Positions 8,933-17,642 of a stretch of DNA of 64,000 nucleotides are shown piece after piece (position 1 is the first letter of the stretch; each line of letters starts with the position of its first letter). Origin of the DNA: Anaerolineales bacterium (GTDB taxonomy: Bacteria > Chloroflexota > Anaerolineae > Anaerolineales > Villigracilaceae). Under the pieces are notes generated by a model that saw only the letters and a program-made list of their open reading frames with translations, ran no database searches and was not told where the DNA came from. Where the stretch lies: assembly GCA_016934715.1 (NCBI GenBank), contig JAFGSI010000014.1:1-64000 (forward strand), given 5' to 3'. Made by a program: the position numbers and the translations under genes.

Positions 8933-9574
8933 ATGGACTCGAAGGAATTGAACTCGCCCGGTTACGACGTCCCGCCTGAACTGCAGGGACAGGTAGCCAT
9001 CACGACCCTGGACCGGATCTACAACTGGGGCCGGGCCGCATCCGTCTGGCCGATGATGTTCGGTCTGGCCTGCTGTGCGATCGAGATGATCTGTACCGCC
9101 GCCAGCCGCTTCGACACCGCCCGTTTCGGGATGGAGATCATGCGCCCCTCCCCACGCCAGTCGGACCTGATGATCGTCTCCGGAACGGTCACCAAGAAGA
9201 TGATCCCGATCATCGTCCGCCTTTACAACCAGATGCCCGAACCCAAGTACGTACTGGCAATGGGTGCCTGCGCCTCCGGTGGCGGCCCCTTCAAGGAGGG
9301 TTACAACGTCGTTCCTGGCGTGGACAGATTCATCCCGGTCGACGTCTACATCCCCGGCTGCCCGCCCACTCCCCAGGCCCTGCTCAACGGCCTGATCAAA
9401 CTGCAGGAGAAGATCAAGGGCCAATCGATCAAGGGTGCCCGCTGGTACACGAAGGGCCCCGATGAGGTCGAAATCCCAATCCCGATCCTGGGTCCCGATC
9501 TGATCGATCCGCGCAAGATCGATCAAATCAAGCAGATCAGCAAGACAGCCAAGAAGGCCGAGGCGCAACCATGA
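8933..9574 (+). CDS. nuoB: NADH-quinone oxidoreductase subunit B
   Basis: A 213-residue NuoB (PSST) subunit, which carries the N2 [4Fe-4S] cluster next to the quinone site of complex I. The vicinal cysteine pair [10 protein letters not shown] and the further ligands MGACASGG and GCPPTP are present. The extra C-terminal tail (after about 165) is charged and rich in Lys/Ile. It is the first gene of the plus-strand operon and overlaps nuoCD by ATGA. The start is supported by AGGAGAAC 4 nt upstream. Only B, CD and I are found here; the NADH module and membrane arm are not in the window. Confidence 0.96.
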   Translation: MDSKELNSPGYDVPPELQGQVAITTLDRIYNWGRAASVWPMMFGLACCAIEMICTAASRFDTARFGMEIMRPSPRQSDLMIVSGTVTKKMIPIIVRLYNQMPEPKYVLAMGACASGGGPFKEGYNVVPGVDRFIPVDVYIPGCPPTPQALLNGLIKLQEKIKGQSIKGARWYTKGPDEVEIPIPILGPDLIDPRKIDQIKQISKTAKKAEAQP

Positions 9575-11310
9575 CGACGCCCGCGCCCACCCAGACCCTC
9601 GACCTGGCGGCCCGTTTCCCGGGCAGCGTCACTCCGGATGAACGCGAAGGCTACGACGGCTGGATCGTCGCAAAAGAAAAATTGATCTCCTTCGCCCAGG
9701 TCGTGCGTGACGAGTTCGGCTACGATTACCTCTCCTCCCTGACCGGCGTAGACTATCTGCCGGAAGGCAAGATGGAAGTGGTCTACCATGTCTACAAGAC
9801 CACTGGCGGCCCGGGGCTGATCTTCAAGGTCCAGGTCCCGCGTCAGGACCCGATCGAGGTGCCATCGCTCATGCCGGTCTATCCCGGCGCCGACCTCCAG
9901 GAACGCGAGGCCTGGGACCTGCTGGGGATCAAATTCATCGGCCACCCTGACCTGCGCCGCGTCCTGATGTGGGAAGGCTTCGAAGGCCACCCGCTGCGCA
10001 AGGACTGGCAGGAAGCCTTTTTCGAAGAAGAGGCCAAGCCCTTCAAATCCCGCTGGCCCGACGGCCAGTTCACCATGGCCGAGGACAGGACACCTCTCGG
10101 TGACAACGTGGCCTTTCCGGCCGGGTTCGACCCCAAGAAAGCCCGGTTCGACCCTGAAACGGCGCTCTACGAATCCCTGCGCCAGTACGACAAGGAAGAA
10201 ACCGGCCTGGAGACCGACCACATGCTGGTCAACATGGGGCCTCACCACCCCTCGACCCACGGCGTGTTCCGAATGGCCGTCATCCTGGACGGCGAGACGA
10301 TCGTCAGCCTGAAACCGGTCATGGGCTACCTGCACCGCAACCACGAGAAGATCGGCGAGCGCAACACCTTCCTGATGAACATGCCCTACACCGACCGGCT
10401 CGACTATCTCTCGTCGATGTCGAACAACTTCGGCTATGCCCTGACGGTCGAAAAGCTGATGGGCGTCAAGCCGCCCGAACGCGCCGAATACATCCGCGTG
10501 ATCATGGCCGAACTGACCAGGATCGCCAACCATGTTTGGGCGATCGGCTTCCTGCTCAACGACCTGGGCGCCTACTTCACCCCCATGCTCTACGGCGTCG
10601 AGGAGCGCGAGTTGATCCTGGACATCTTCGAGGCGGTGTCCGGCTCGCGCATGATGTGCAATTACTTCCGCTTCGGAGGGGTTGCCCGCGACCTTCCCGA
10701 AGGAACCCTGGAGAAGATCCACGGGATCGCTTTCGATCGCCTGCCGCGCAAGATCGACGAACTCGAGCGCCTGCTGGCCGAGAACGAGATCGTGCGCACC
10801 CGCTCCATAGGTCAGGGCGTGCTGAGCGCCGAGGATGCCATCCGCTATTCAGCCGCCGGACCGCTGCTGCGGGCCTCCGGCATCCCCTACGACGTGCGCC
10901 GGGCCGAACCCTACGGCATCTATGACCGCTTCGAATTCGATGTGGCTGTGCGCTACAACGGTGACATCTACGACCGGATGATGATCCGCTTCGACGAGGT
11001 CCGCCAGAGCATCCGCATCATCCAGCAAGCGGTCAAGGACCTGCCCGGCGGACCGATCACGGCAATGAAACCGGTCTACCAGGTGCGCGTCCCGGCCGGG
11101 GAAGCCTACGGGCGGGTCGAGGGTCCGAAAGGTGAACTCGGCTACTACGTCATCTCGACTGGTAAATCCACCCCGTGGCGTTACCACATCCGGGCCCCCT
11201 CGTTCATCAACCTGACCGCCTTCGGCCCGATGTGTACCGGCCTGAAGATCGCCGACGTTGTAGGCGTCCTGGGTTCGATCGATATCGTGCTTGGCGAAGT
11301 TGACCGGTAG
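9571..11310 (+). CDS. nuoCD: NADH-quinone oxidoreductase fused subunits C and D
   Basis: A 579-residue fusion. Residues about 1-190 are the 30-kDa NuoC domain ([12 protein letters not shown], then [10 protein letters not shown]). After a linker, NuoD (49 kDa) begins near [15 protein letters not shown] and runs to the end, with RNHEKIGER and a C-terminal [10 protein letters not shown]. NuoD forms the quinone pocket with NuoB. The fusion resembles enterobacterial NuoCD (about 600 residues). The start overlaps the nuoB stop (ATGA), implying translational coupling. The nickel-ligand cysteines of [NiFe] hydrogenase large subunits are absent, which argues against a group 4 hydrogenase. Confidence 0.96.
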   Translation: MTTPAPTQTLDLAARFPGSVTPDEREGYDGWIVAKEKLISFAQVVRDEFGYDYLSSLTGVDYLPEGKMEVVYHVYKTTGGPGLIFKVQVPRQDPIEVPSLMPVYPGADLQEREAWDLLGIKFIGHPDLRRVLMWEGFEGHPLRKDWQEAFFEEEAKPFKSRWPDGQFTMAEDRTPLGDNVAFPAGFDPKKARFDPETALYESLRQYDKEETGLETDHMLVNMGPHHPSTHGVFRMAVILDGETIVSLKPVMGYLHRNHEKIGERNTFLMNMPYTDRLDYLSSMSNNFGYALTVEKLMGVKPPERAEYIRVIMAELTRIANHVWAIGFLLNDLGAYFTPMLYGVEERELILDIFEAVSGSRMMCNYFRFGGVARDLPEGTLEKIHGIAFDRLPRKIDELERLLAENEIVRTRSIGQGVLSAEDAIRYSAAGPLLRASGIPYDVRRAEPYGIYDRFEFDVAVRYNGDIYDRMMIRFDEVRQSIRIIQQAVKDLPGGPITAMKPVYQVRVPAGEAYGRVEGPKGELGYYVISTGKSTPWRYHIRAPSFINLTAFGPMCTGLKIADVVGVLGSIDIVLGEVDR

Positions 11311-11320
11311 GAGGCAGAAC

Positions 11321-11941
11321 ATGGATGACATGTACGGTAAGGGGATCCTCAAAGGCCTGGGTGTTACCCTGAAGCACTTCTGGGAAACCTACCTGGACGA
11401 CGCCGTCTGGCTGGTGCGCCGGGTGACCAAAGGCGAGAGACGCTACCTTTCTCTGGAGGGTGTCGCTCACCGCTCAAGCAAGGACGCCCGTGGCATCTTC
11501 ACCGTCCAGTATCCCGAAGAGAAGCTCCTCATCCCTGAAGAGTTCCGCTACATCCCGTTCCTGGTTTACGACGAGGGCCCCAACGGCGAAAAGACCATGC
11601 GTTGTACCTCGTGCGGCATTTGCTCGCGCGTTTGCCCGCCGCAGTGCATCTGGATCGTCCGCTCTGCCGACCCGGCCACCGGCCGCCCGATCCCGGATCC
11701 GTTCGAGTTTCAGATCGACGCCGATGTGTGCATGAACTGCGGCCTGTGTGCCGAGTACTGCCCCTTCGACGCCATCAAGATGGATCACGACTACGAGATG
11801 GCATCTACCAGCCGGACCGTATTCAACAAGGAACAACTGGCCAAACCAGCCTCGTACTATGAGGCCATCCGCCCGATCAACGCGGCGCAGGAAAATGCCG
11901 CCCGGGCCGCCAAGGAAGCCGCCCGCGCCGCGGCCGAGTAG
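11321..11941 (+). CDS. nuoI: NADH-quinone oxidoreductase subunit I (8Fe ferredoxin-type)
   Basis: About 206 residues with two classic [4Fe-4S] motifs, CTSCGICSRVCP and CMNCGLCAEYCP. It carries clusters N6a/N6b that feed NuoB. The ATG at 11321 is chosen over an upstream TTG because TAGGAGG lies 8-9 nt before it. The last 20 residues are strikingly alanine-rich with alternating Lys/Arg/Glu (AARAAKEAARAAAE), an addition not needed for cluster binding. It completes a B-CD-I cluster. Confidence 0.94.
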   Translation: MDDMYGKGILKGLGVTLKHFWETYLDDAVWLVRRVTKGERRYLSLEGVAHRSSKDARGIFTVQYPEEKLLIPEEFRYIPFLVYDEGPNGEKTMRCTSCGICSRVCPPQCIWIVRSADPATGRPIPDPFEFQIDADVCMNCGLCAEYCPFDAIKMDHDYEMASTSRTVFNKEQLAKPASYYEAIRPINAAQENAARAAKEAARAAAE

Positions 11942-11972
11942 CAACCCGGGACTCACGCAGAACGGCAACGCG

Positions 11973-12296
11973 ATGTATCAGGACGATACCGACCTGCTCT
12001 TCCCGGTCCGCATCATTTCGGAGTTGCGTGAGATCCGCAATGACGGCTGGCGAACCATCATCAACCAGGTCAGAGCTTCCGGGGCGGATTCGCCCGCAGA
12101 GACCGCCTTCGTTCTGATGATGGTCCGCCTGAATGGCTGCGCAACCTGTTACGCCGACTCCTATCGCGCGATGCAAGGCTGCCTGGCCTGCTCGCAACAG
12201 ACCCTCAAACGCCAGCGTGGCACCGACGAGGACCTGCAAAGAAGTTATCTCGCGGCCTGCCTCGAAGTGGAAGAATACCTGCGCAAGAACGCTTGA
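11973..12296 (+). CDS. Small cysteine-containing protein in the nuo operon
   Basis: A 107-residue protein with no signal or membrane segment. The first 50 residues look helical (IISELREIRNDGWRTIINQV); the centre has NGCATCYADSYRAMQGCLAC, two CxxC pairs separated by 11 residues; the rest is a charged helix ending EVEEYLRKNA. The CxxC pairs suggest metal or Fe-S binding. It lies 31 nt after nuoI and before the Fe-S carrier Mrp, so a role in cluster assembly or redox near complex I is plausible but unproven. No family is recognised. Confidence 0.75.
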   Translation: MYQDDTDLLFPVRIISELREIRNDGWRTIINQVRASGADSPAETAFVLMMVRLNGCATCYADSYRAMQGCLACSQQTLKRQRGTDEDLQRSYLAACLEVEEYLRKNA

Positions 12297-12316
12297 GACA
12301 GACGAACACCGCTCCG

Positions 12317-12355
12317 GGGCGGACGGTTTCCTTCCAGGGATACCAGCGTCCGCCC
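12317..12355 (+). other. Intergenic hairpin before mrp
   Basis: GGGCGGACG (12317-12325) pairs with CGTCCGCCC (12347-12355), 9 bp with a 21-nt loop, followed by CGATCTCTTTT. It lies 25 nt before the mrp ATG. It may be an attenuator or processing site; the T-run is too distant for a classic terminator. Confidence 0.45.
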
Positions 12356-12379
12356 GATCTCTTTTCTGAAGGTGAAACC

Positions 12380-13429
12380 ATGTCCCTAAAACTCTCCCCC
12401 GAATCCATCCTGGCCGCCCTGGGGAAGGTCCAGGAACCCGAACTGCATAAAGACCTGGTCACGTTGAACATGATCCGCGATCTGGAAGTCAAGGGTCAGG
12501 AGGTGCTCTTCACGATCGTCCTGACCACCCCGGCCTGCCCGTTAAAGGGCAGCATCGAGAAGGCCGCCCGCGAGGCCGTCCTGGCCGTGCCCGGCGTCAA
12601 GAACGTGACGATCAAGATGGACGCCGACGTCCCCAATGACGGGCGCCTGCGCGGCCTGTTGAAACTGCCTGTCCGCAACGCCATCGCGGTCGCCTCCGGC
12701 AAAGGCGGCGTCGGCAAGAGCACCGTTGCGGTCAACCTGGCCGTGGCCCTGGCCCAGAGCGGGGCACGCGTCGGCCTGATGGATGCCGACATCTACGGGC
12801 CCAATATCCCGACGATGATGGGCGTCCACGAGATTCCGGCCGCCAAGGACGACAAGCTCATCCCGGCTGAGGCCTACGGCGTTAAATTGATGTCCATGGG
12901 TTTCCTGGTCAAACCGGGCCAGCCGTTGATCTGGCGCGGCCCGATGCTCAACTCGGCTATCCGTCAGTTCCTGGCCGATGTGGAATGGGGCGAGCTCGAT
13001 TACCTGATCATCGATCTGCCGCCCGGCACAGGCGACGCGTCCCTGTCACTGGCCCAGACCCTGCCGCTCTCCGGCGTGGTCATCGTCACCATCCCGCAGA
13101 GCGTCTCGCTCGAGGACGCCAGCCGGGGCCTGAGCATGTTCCAGACCCTGGAAGTCCCGATCCTGGGCGTCATCGAGAACATGCGCGGAGAATTCTTCGG
13201 CGCCGGTGGCGGCGAGGATCTGGCTCGCATCGCCGGGGTCCCCTTCCTGGGGGCGGTGCCGATGGAGTCGACCGTCCGGATCGGCGGCGACACCGGGGAG
13301 CCGGTGATTGTCTCCAATCCCGAGTCGCAATCCGCCCGGGCCCTCAGGTCGGTCGCCGAACAGGTGGCCGCCCGGATCAGCATCGAGGCCTTCAACCAGC
13401 AGAATCCCCCGACGATCACCGTCGAATAG
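12380..13429 (+). CDS. mrp: Mrp/ApbC-family Fe-S carrier ATPase
   Basis: A 349-residue protein with an N-terminal MIP18/DUF59 domain (about 1-85, with TPACPLKG) and a Mrp/NBP35 P-loop ATPase (Walker A GKGGVGKST near residue 112, DADIYGPNIP, DYLIIDLPPGTGD). The family moves Fe-S clusters to apoproteins, which fits the position after nuoBCDI. The ATG at 12380 has AAGGTG upstream. One oddity: the usual CPxC pair after IENM is absent (the sequence goes IENMRGEFFGAGGG), so the C-terminal cluster-binding site seems lost while DUF59 Cys remains. Confidence 0.93.
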   Translation: MSLKLSPESILAALGKVQEPELHKDLVTLNMIRDLEVKGQEVLFTIVLTTPACPLKGSIEKAAREAVLAVPGVKNVTIKMDADVPNDGRLRGLLKLPVRNAIAVASGKGGVGKSTVAVNLAVALAQSGARVGLMDADIYGPNIPTMMGVHEIPAAKDDKLIPAEAYGVKLMSMGFLVKPGQPLIWRGPMLNSAIRQFLADVEWGELDYLIIDLPPGTGDASLSLAQTLPLSGVVIVTIPQSVSLEDASRGLSMFQTLEVPILGVIENMRGEFFGAGGGEDLARIAGVPFLGAVPMESTVRIGGDTGEPVIVSNPESQSARALRSVAEQVAARISIEAFNQQNPPTITVE

Positions 13430-13461
13430 ATCCGGACTGCGGAGGCCCCTCCGAAGTCTGC

Positions 13462-13467
13462 TATAAT
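13462..13467 (+). promoter_or_regulatory. Extended -10 promoter abutting the PSP1 gene
   Basis: TGCTATAAT (TG-N-TATAAT) ends 7 nt before the second in-frame ATG at 13475. The predicted start of transcription falls at that codon, so the mRNA would be leaderless. Confidence 0.6.
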
Positions 13468-13474
13468 CATGTCC

Positions 13475-14464
13475 ATGCAACCGTTCATCGTTGGAATTCG
13501 CTTCGCAGAGGTCGGTAAAATCTACCACTTCGATGCCGCCCTGATCCCCGAGATCAAGGTCGGCGACCATGTTATCGTCGAGACCAGCCGCGGCCGGCAG
13601 CTGGGCGAGGTCGCCCAGCTGGTCGAAGATCCCTCCCCCCCGCCCGAAGGCTGGAAGTCAGTCGAACGCCGCGCCACTCCGCGCGACCTGGTCCTGCGCA
13701 AGACCTGGCAGCAGAAGGAAGTCGCCGCCATGGTCGACTGCCGCGAACGCGCCGCCCAGCTCAGGCTGTCAGGGATCAAGATCGTGGCCAGTGAATATTC
13801 CTTTGACGGCACCCGCCTGACCTTCATTTACAGCACCGAGAGCGAGGACAAGGTTGACCTCAAATCCCTGCGCCACGACATGCAGAAGAAGTTCACCCCG
13901 GCCAAAGTGGAGATGCGCCAGATCGGCCCGCGCGACGCCGCCAAGATCCTCGGCGGGTTGGGCGCCTGTGGATTGGAGACCCGCTGCTGTTCGCGCTTCC
14001 TGACCGAGTTCAGCCCGATCTCGATCAAGATGGCCAAGGAACAGGGCATCTCGCTGACCCCGAGCGAGATCACCGGTATGTGCGGCCGCCTGCGCTGCTG
14101 CCTGATCTACGAATATGAACAGTACGCCGCTGCCCGCAAGGAACTGCCCAAGCGCAAGAAACGCGTGGTCACCCCCTCCGGAGAAGGGAAGGTCCTCGAC
14201 GCCATGCCGCTGACGATGCGGGTGCGGGTCGAGCTGGATGATGGCACGACGCGCGAATTCGATCGCGATGAACTCGAGCCATGGGACGAACTCGAAGCCC
14301 TGCGACGCAAGTCACAGCAGCCCTGTGACAACTGCCAGGAAAAGAAGCCAGAAGAGCCGAAAGTGGAATTCCAGGCAGAAACACCTGCACAAAAAGCGCC
14401 CGCGGCAGAACAACCTGTCAGGAGAAGGCGCGGCAACCGCCATCGCCGGCCCAGATCCGGTTGA
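13475..14464 (+). CDS. ricT: PSP1-domain protein, RicT-like
   Basis: About 329 residues. The N-terminal two thirds is the PSP1 domain (VGIRFAEVGKIYHFD, GDHVIVETSRG) with the conserved cysteines CGLETRCCSRFL and MCGRLRCCLIYE; the last 70 residues are a low-complexity Pro/Glu/Lys and Arg tail. In Bacillus, RicT (YaaT) works with RicA/RicF in an Fe-S complex that controls RNA maturation. Placement after the Fe-S carrier mrp is consistent with an Fe-S protein. An ATG at 13469 is also in frame, but it would precede the predicted transcription start; neither has a Shine-Dalgarno. Confidence 0.88.
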   Translation: MQPFIVGIRFAEVGKIYHFDAALIPEIKVGDHVIVETSRGRQLGEVAQLVEDPSPPPEGWKSVERRATPRDLVLRKTWQQKEVAAMVDCRERAAQLRLSGIKIVASEYSFDGTRLTFIYSTESEDKVDLKSLRHDMQKKFTPAKVEMRQIGPRDAAKILGGLGACGLETRCCSRFLTEFSPISIKMAKEQGISLTPSEITGMCGRLRCCLIYEYEQYAAARKELPKRKKRVVTPSGEGKVLDAMPLTMRVRVELDDGTTREFDRDELEPWDELEALRRKSQQPCDNCQEKKPEEPKVEFQAETPAQKAPAAEQPVRRRRGNRHRRPRSG

Positions 14465-14478
14465 CCGCTCGGCCTACC

Positions 14479-15204
14479 ATGACCGAACAACCCGGCAAAT
14501 GGCCCACCCCCCAGAAGATCCTGGTCATCCTGGCCCATCCCGATGACCCGGAATTCTTTTGCGGCGCCACCCTGGCCCGCTGGGCACGGGAAGGTCATGA
14601 GATCCACTACTGCCTGCTGACCTGCGGCGACAAGGGCGGCAACCTCGACCTGACCCCCGACCAGCTGTGCCATAACCGGCGCGGCGAGCAACGCCGGGCT
14701 GCCGATGTGATCGGCGTCGGGTCGATCCGCTTCCTCGAACTGGAGGACGGTTATCTCGTCCCGAGCCTGGAGCTGCGCCAGGAGATCGTGCGGATCATCC
14801 GCCAGGAGAAACCTGATATCCTGGTGGCCTGCGACCCCACCAACCTGTACCCTTTCAGTGGTTACGGGCTCAACCACCCCGACCACCGGGCCGCCGGACA
14901 GATCGTGCTCGATGCAGTCTTCCCGGCCGCCGGCAATCCGCACTACTTTCCTGAACTGCTGAAGGGAGAGAACCTGGAACCGCATACGCCGAAAGAGGTC
15001 TGGGTCTCGCTGGCCGCCAATCCGACCGTGGTCTTCGACGTGACCGACACCTGGGAGATCAAGTTGAGCGCTCTCCTCGAACACCGGTCCCAGATCGGCG
15101 ACCCGGCCAGGTTCGAAGAGCGTATGCGCTCACGCCGCACCGAGGACAGCAGCGACGCGGCGCCGCGCTATGAGGAGAAGTTCCGTCAGATCAAGTTCCG
15201 TTAG
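14479..15204 (+). CDS. PIG-L/LmbE-family deacetylase
   Basis: A 241-residue zinc-dependent N-deacetylase of the PIG-L family. The metal motif AHPDDPEFFCGATLA is near residue 23 and HPDHRAAGQIVLDAVF near 140, giving the His-Asp and His ligands. Such enzymes remove acetyl groups from GlcNAc-conjugates (as in bacillithiol, mycothiol or GPI precursors). The true substrate is unknown here; GlcNAc handling elsewhere in the window is suggestive only. The ATG at 14479 is preferred over a TTG at 14461. It starts 14 nt after the PSP1 gene. Confidence 0.88.
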   Translation: MTEQPGKWPTPQKILVILAHPDDPEFFCGATLARWAREGHEIHYCLLTCGDKGGNLDLTPDQLCHNRRGEQRRAADVIGVGSIRFLELEDGYLVPSLELRQEIVRIIRQEKPDILVACDPTNLYPFSGYGLNHPDHRAAGQIVLDAVFPAAGNPHYFPELLKGENLEPHTPKEVWVSLAANPTVVFDVTDTWEIKLSALLEHRSQIGDPARFEERMRSRRTEDSSDAAPRYEEKFRQIKFR

Positions 15205-15249
15205 GACCGGGTTGTCAGCAACTCGGTTTTTGATCCCTGCGACTGCTTG

Positions 15250-16077
15250 ATGAAGATCGTTACCCAGCGCCTGTCTCTCCCCTTTCTTGGCCTGGCCATC
15301 CTGCTCACAGGTTGTGCCCTGACCAGCGGTCTGGACGCGCCCGCGGGCTGGACTCTGGTATGGGCCGACGAGTTCAACCAGCCTGATGGTTCGGCCCCCG
15401 ACCCGTCGCGCTGGAACCACGCCACCGGCGGGAGCGGCTGGGGCAATGCCGAGTTGCAACACTACAGCAACTCGACCGACAACGCCTACATTCAAGACGG
15501 CATGCTGGTCATCCAGGCCAATGAAGAAACCAGCATGGGCCGGAACTACACCTCGGCCCGTCTGCACACCATGGTGTGGGCCGAATGGACCTATGGGCGT
15601 TTTGAGATCCGCGCCCGCCTGCCGAATACCCCGGGCATCTGGCCGGCTTTCTGGCTCCTCCCGGCCAGTGCCACCCGTTACGGGACCTGGCCGGCCGGCG
15701 GCGAGATCGACATCATGGAGATGATCGGCAGCCAGCCAGGGCGCGTCTATGCCACCATTCACTACAACAATCCGCACCGGCAATCGGGCGGACATTACGA
15801 CCTCCCCGCCGGGCAGACCTTCGCCGACGACTTTCACGTTTTCGCCCTGGAATGGGAACCCGAGGAAATGCGCTGGTACGTGGATGGAGTCCTGTATCAC
15901 ACCGAAACATCCTGGTTCACCAACAATGCCCCTTTCCCGGCCCCTTTCGATCAGCCCTTCTATCTATTGATCAACCTGGCTGTCGGCGGGACCTGGCCCG
16001 GCAGCCCTGACGAGACCAGCGCCTTCCCACAGTACCTGTTCGTGGACTATGTTCGTGTTTACCAGAAAGAACCCTAA
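15250..16077 (+). CDS. GH16 beta-glucanase lipoprotein
   Basis: A 275-residue secreted lipoprotein. The signal peptide ends in a lipobox (LLTGC), predicting lipid-anchored export. The rest is a GH16 domain with WADEFNQPDGS, WGNAELQHYS and the catalytic GEIDIMEMIG (nucleophile and acid Glu separated by the conserved Asp), typical of endo-1,3-beta-glucanases (laminarinases). The C-terminal FVDYVRVYQK closes the jelly roll. It probably degrades external beta-glucans. TTG at 15247 directly precedes the ATG; no strong Shine-Dalgarno is visible. It is the only clear extracellular glycosidase in the window. Confidence 0.93.
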   Translation: MKIVTQRLSLPFLGLAILLTGCALTSGLDAPAGWTLVWADEFNQPDGSAPDPSRWNHATGGSGWGNAELQHYSNSTDNAYIQDGMLVIQANEETSMGRNYTSARLHTMVWAEWTYGRFEIRARLPNTPGIWPAFWLLPASATRYGTWPAGGEIDIMEMIGSQPGRVYATIHYNNPHRQSGGHYDLPAGQTFADDFHVFALEWEPEEMRWYVDGVLYHTETSWFTNNAPFPAPFDQPFYLLINLAVGGTWPGSPDETSAFPQYLFVDYVRVYQKEP

Positions 16078-16091
16078 TCACAGGAGCCAGC

Positions 16092-17270
16092 ATGACCGAT
16101 TATCTTGCAGAAGCCAAAGCCTTGTTTGAATACACCCGGTCCCTGCGGCGCGATTTCCACGCCCACCCCGAACTGGGCTTCGAAGAAGTCCGCACGGCCG
16201 GGATCGTGGCCAAGGAACTGACCGCCCTCGGCCTGGAAGCCCACACCGGCATCGCCGAGACAGGCGTCGTCGCCATGCTGGAAGGCGCTAAACCCGGCCC
16301 GGTCCTGCTCGTCCGGGCCGACATGGATGCCCTGCCGATCACCGAGGAGACCGGGGCAGACTATGCCTCCCAGAATCAGGGCCGGATGCACGCCTGCGGC
16401 CATGACGGCCACACGGCCATCCTGCTGACCGTGGCCAAACTGCTCCACGCCCACCGCGACGAACTGGCCGGGTCTGTCAAGCTGGTCTTCCAGCCGGCCG
16501 AAGAGGGGCTGGGCGGAGCCGATCGGATGGTCACCGAAGGCGTGCTCGAAAATCCGCGTCCCGACCTGACCCTGGCCCTGCACCTGTGGAATGACCAGCC
16601 GCTCGGCTGGATCGGGGTTTCCAACGGTCCGGCCATGGCCGGGGCCGAGATCTTCAAGATCAAGGTGCGCGGCAAGGGCGGACACGGCGCCGCCCCGCAT
16701 CAGGCCCACGATCCAGTCCTGGCAGCCAGCCACATCGTCACTGCCCTGCAGAGCATCACTGCCCGCAATGTCCCGCCCCTGCAGGCAGCCGTGGTCAGCG
16801 TCTGCACGATCCACGGCGGGGAAGCCTTCAACGTCATCCCGCAAGCGGTCGAGCTGACCGGCACCATCCGGACTTTCGAGCCGGAGGTGCGCGAAAAGGT
16901 GCTCAACCGTTTCGAGGTCATCGTCTTCGGCCTGGCCGAGACGATGGACTGCACGGCCGAGGTCGATCTCAAGCAACTGACCCCGGCGGTCATCAACCAG
17001 TCCGAGACCGCTGACCGGATCGAGCAGGTCGCCCGGCAGATGTTCCCCGAGGCCGATATCGATACCAACAACTACACGACGATGGGCTCCGAGGATATGG
17101 CTTTCATGATGGAACACGTGCCTGGCTGTTTTTTCTTTATGGGCTCGGCCAACAAAGACAAAGGACTCGACGCCAGTCACCACCACCCGCGCTTTGATTT
17201 CGATGAAGAGGCCCTGCCGCATTCAGCCGCCCTGATGGCCGCTGCAGTCGCTGATCTGCTCAAAGGCTGA
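16092..17270 (+). CDS. M20 family metallo-amidohydrolase
   Basis: A 392-residue M20D-type amidohydrolase (hippurate or N-acyl-amino acid hydrolase group). The di-metal site is shown by DFHAHPELGFEE, RADMDALPI, MHACGHDGHTA, FQPAEEGLGG and the late MGSEDMAF. A dimerisation domain lies between about 185 and 300 (KVRGKGGHGAAPHQAHDPV). It should cleave N-acyl amino acids or related amides in the cytoplasm. AGGAGCCAGC precedes the ATG. It is the last gene of the long plus-strand run and is followed within 6 nt by a strong terminator. Confidence 0.92.
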   Translation: MTDYLAEAKALFEYTRSLRRDFHAHPELGFEEVRTAGIVAKELTALGLEAHTGIAETGVVAMLEGAKPGPVLLVRADMDALPITEETGADYASQNQGRMHACGHDGHTAILLTVAKLLHAHRDELAGSVKLVFQPAEEGLGGADRMVTEGVLENPRPDLTLALHLWNDQPLGWIGVSNGPAMAGAEIFKIKVRGKGGHGAAPHQAHDPVLAASHIVTALQSITARNVPPLQAAVVSVCTIHGGEAFNVIPQAVELTGTIRTFEPEVREKVLNRFEVIVFGLAETMDCTAEVDLKQLTPAVINQSETADRIEQVARQMFPEADIDTNNYTTMGSEDMAFMMEHVPGCFFFMGSANKDKGLDASHHHPRFDFDEEALPHSAALMAAAVADLLKG

Positions 17271-17275
17271 ACGCC

Positions 17276-17308
17276 AAAACCTGCCAGATCGTTTCTGGCA
17301 GGTTTTTT
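17276..17308 (+). terminator. Rho-independent terminator after the M20 gene
   Basis: AAAACCTGCCAGA (17276-17288), loop TCGTT, TCTGGCAGGTTTT (17294-17306), running into a six-T tract. It closes the operon that begins at nuoB. Confidence 0.95.
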
Positions 17309-17564
17309 CGCGAGCGGGCTTCCCTGTCCTTTGAGGCACAGCCCGAACACGAGAATCCGATGACGTTTTTCGCGAATTACGCGAGTGGATTTCTCCTGTC
17401 GACTGACAGCCAGCGCCTGGCCCGGCCGTGCACCGATCAGAATTTCCGCACCGGAGGGAGCTGCTGCCCGATCGACGCTCCGACCCACAGACCGGCTGTG
17501 GTCCCACGGCTGTCGACCACGCCGCCCCGTATGCGTTTGTTTCGAGATTTGGGTCCGGCCGCCC

Positions 17565-17593
17565 TTGACCTCCGGGGTGGTTTGATTTATCAT
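17565..17593 (+). promoter_or_regulatory. Promoter of the 2-oxoacid oxidoreductase operon
   Basis: TTGACC (17565-17570), 17 nt, TATCAT (17588-17593). A leader of about 43 nt ends with ACAGGAGTCCAC before the ATG. The rest of the 17309-17642 gap shows no gene. Confidence 0.6.
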
Positions 17594-17642
17594 CATTCGG
17601 CCTCTTTTTGTCTGATTTGGCATCCAATCAACAGGAGTCCAC

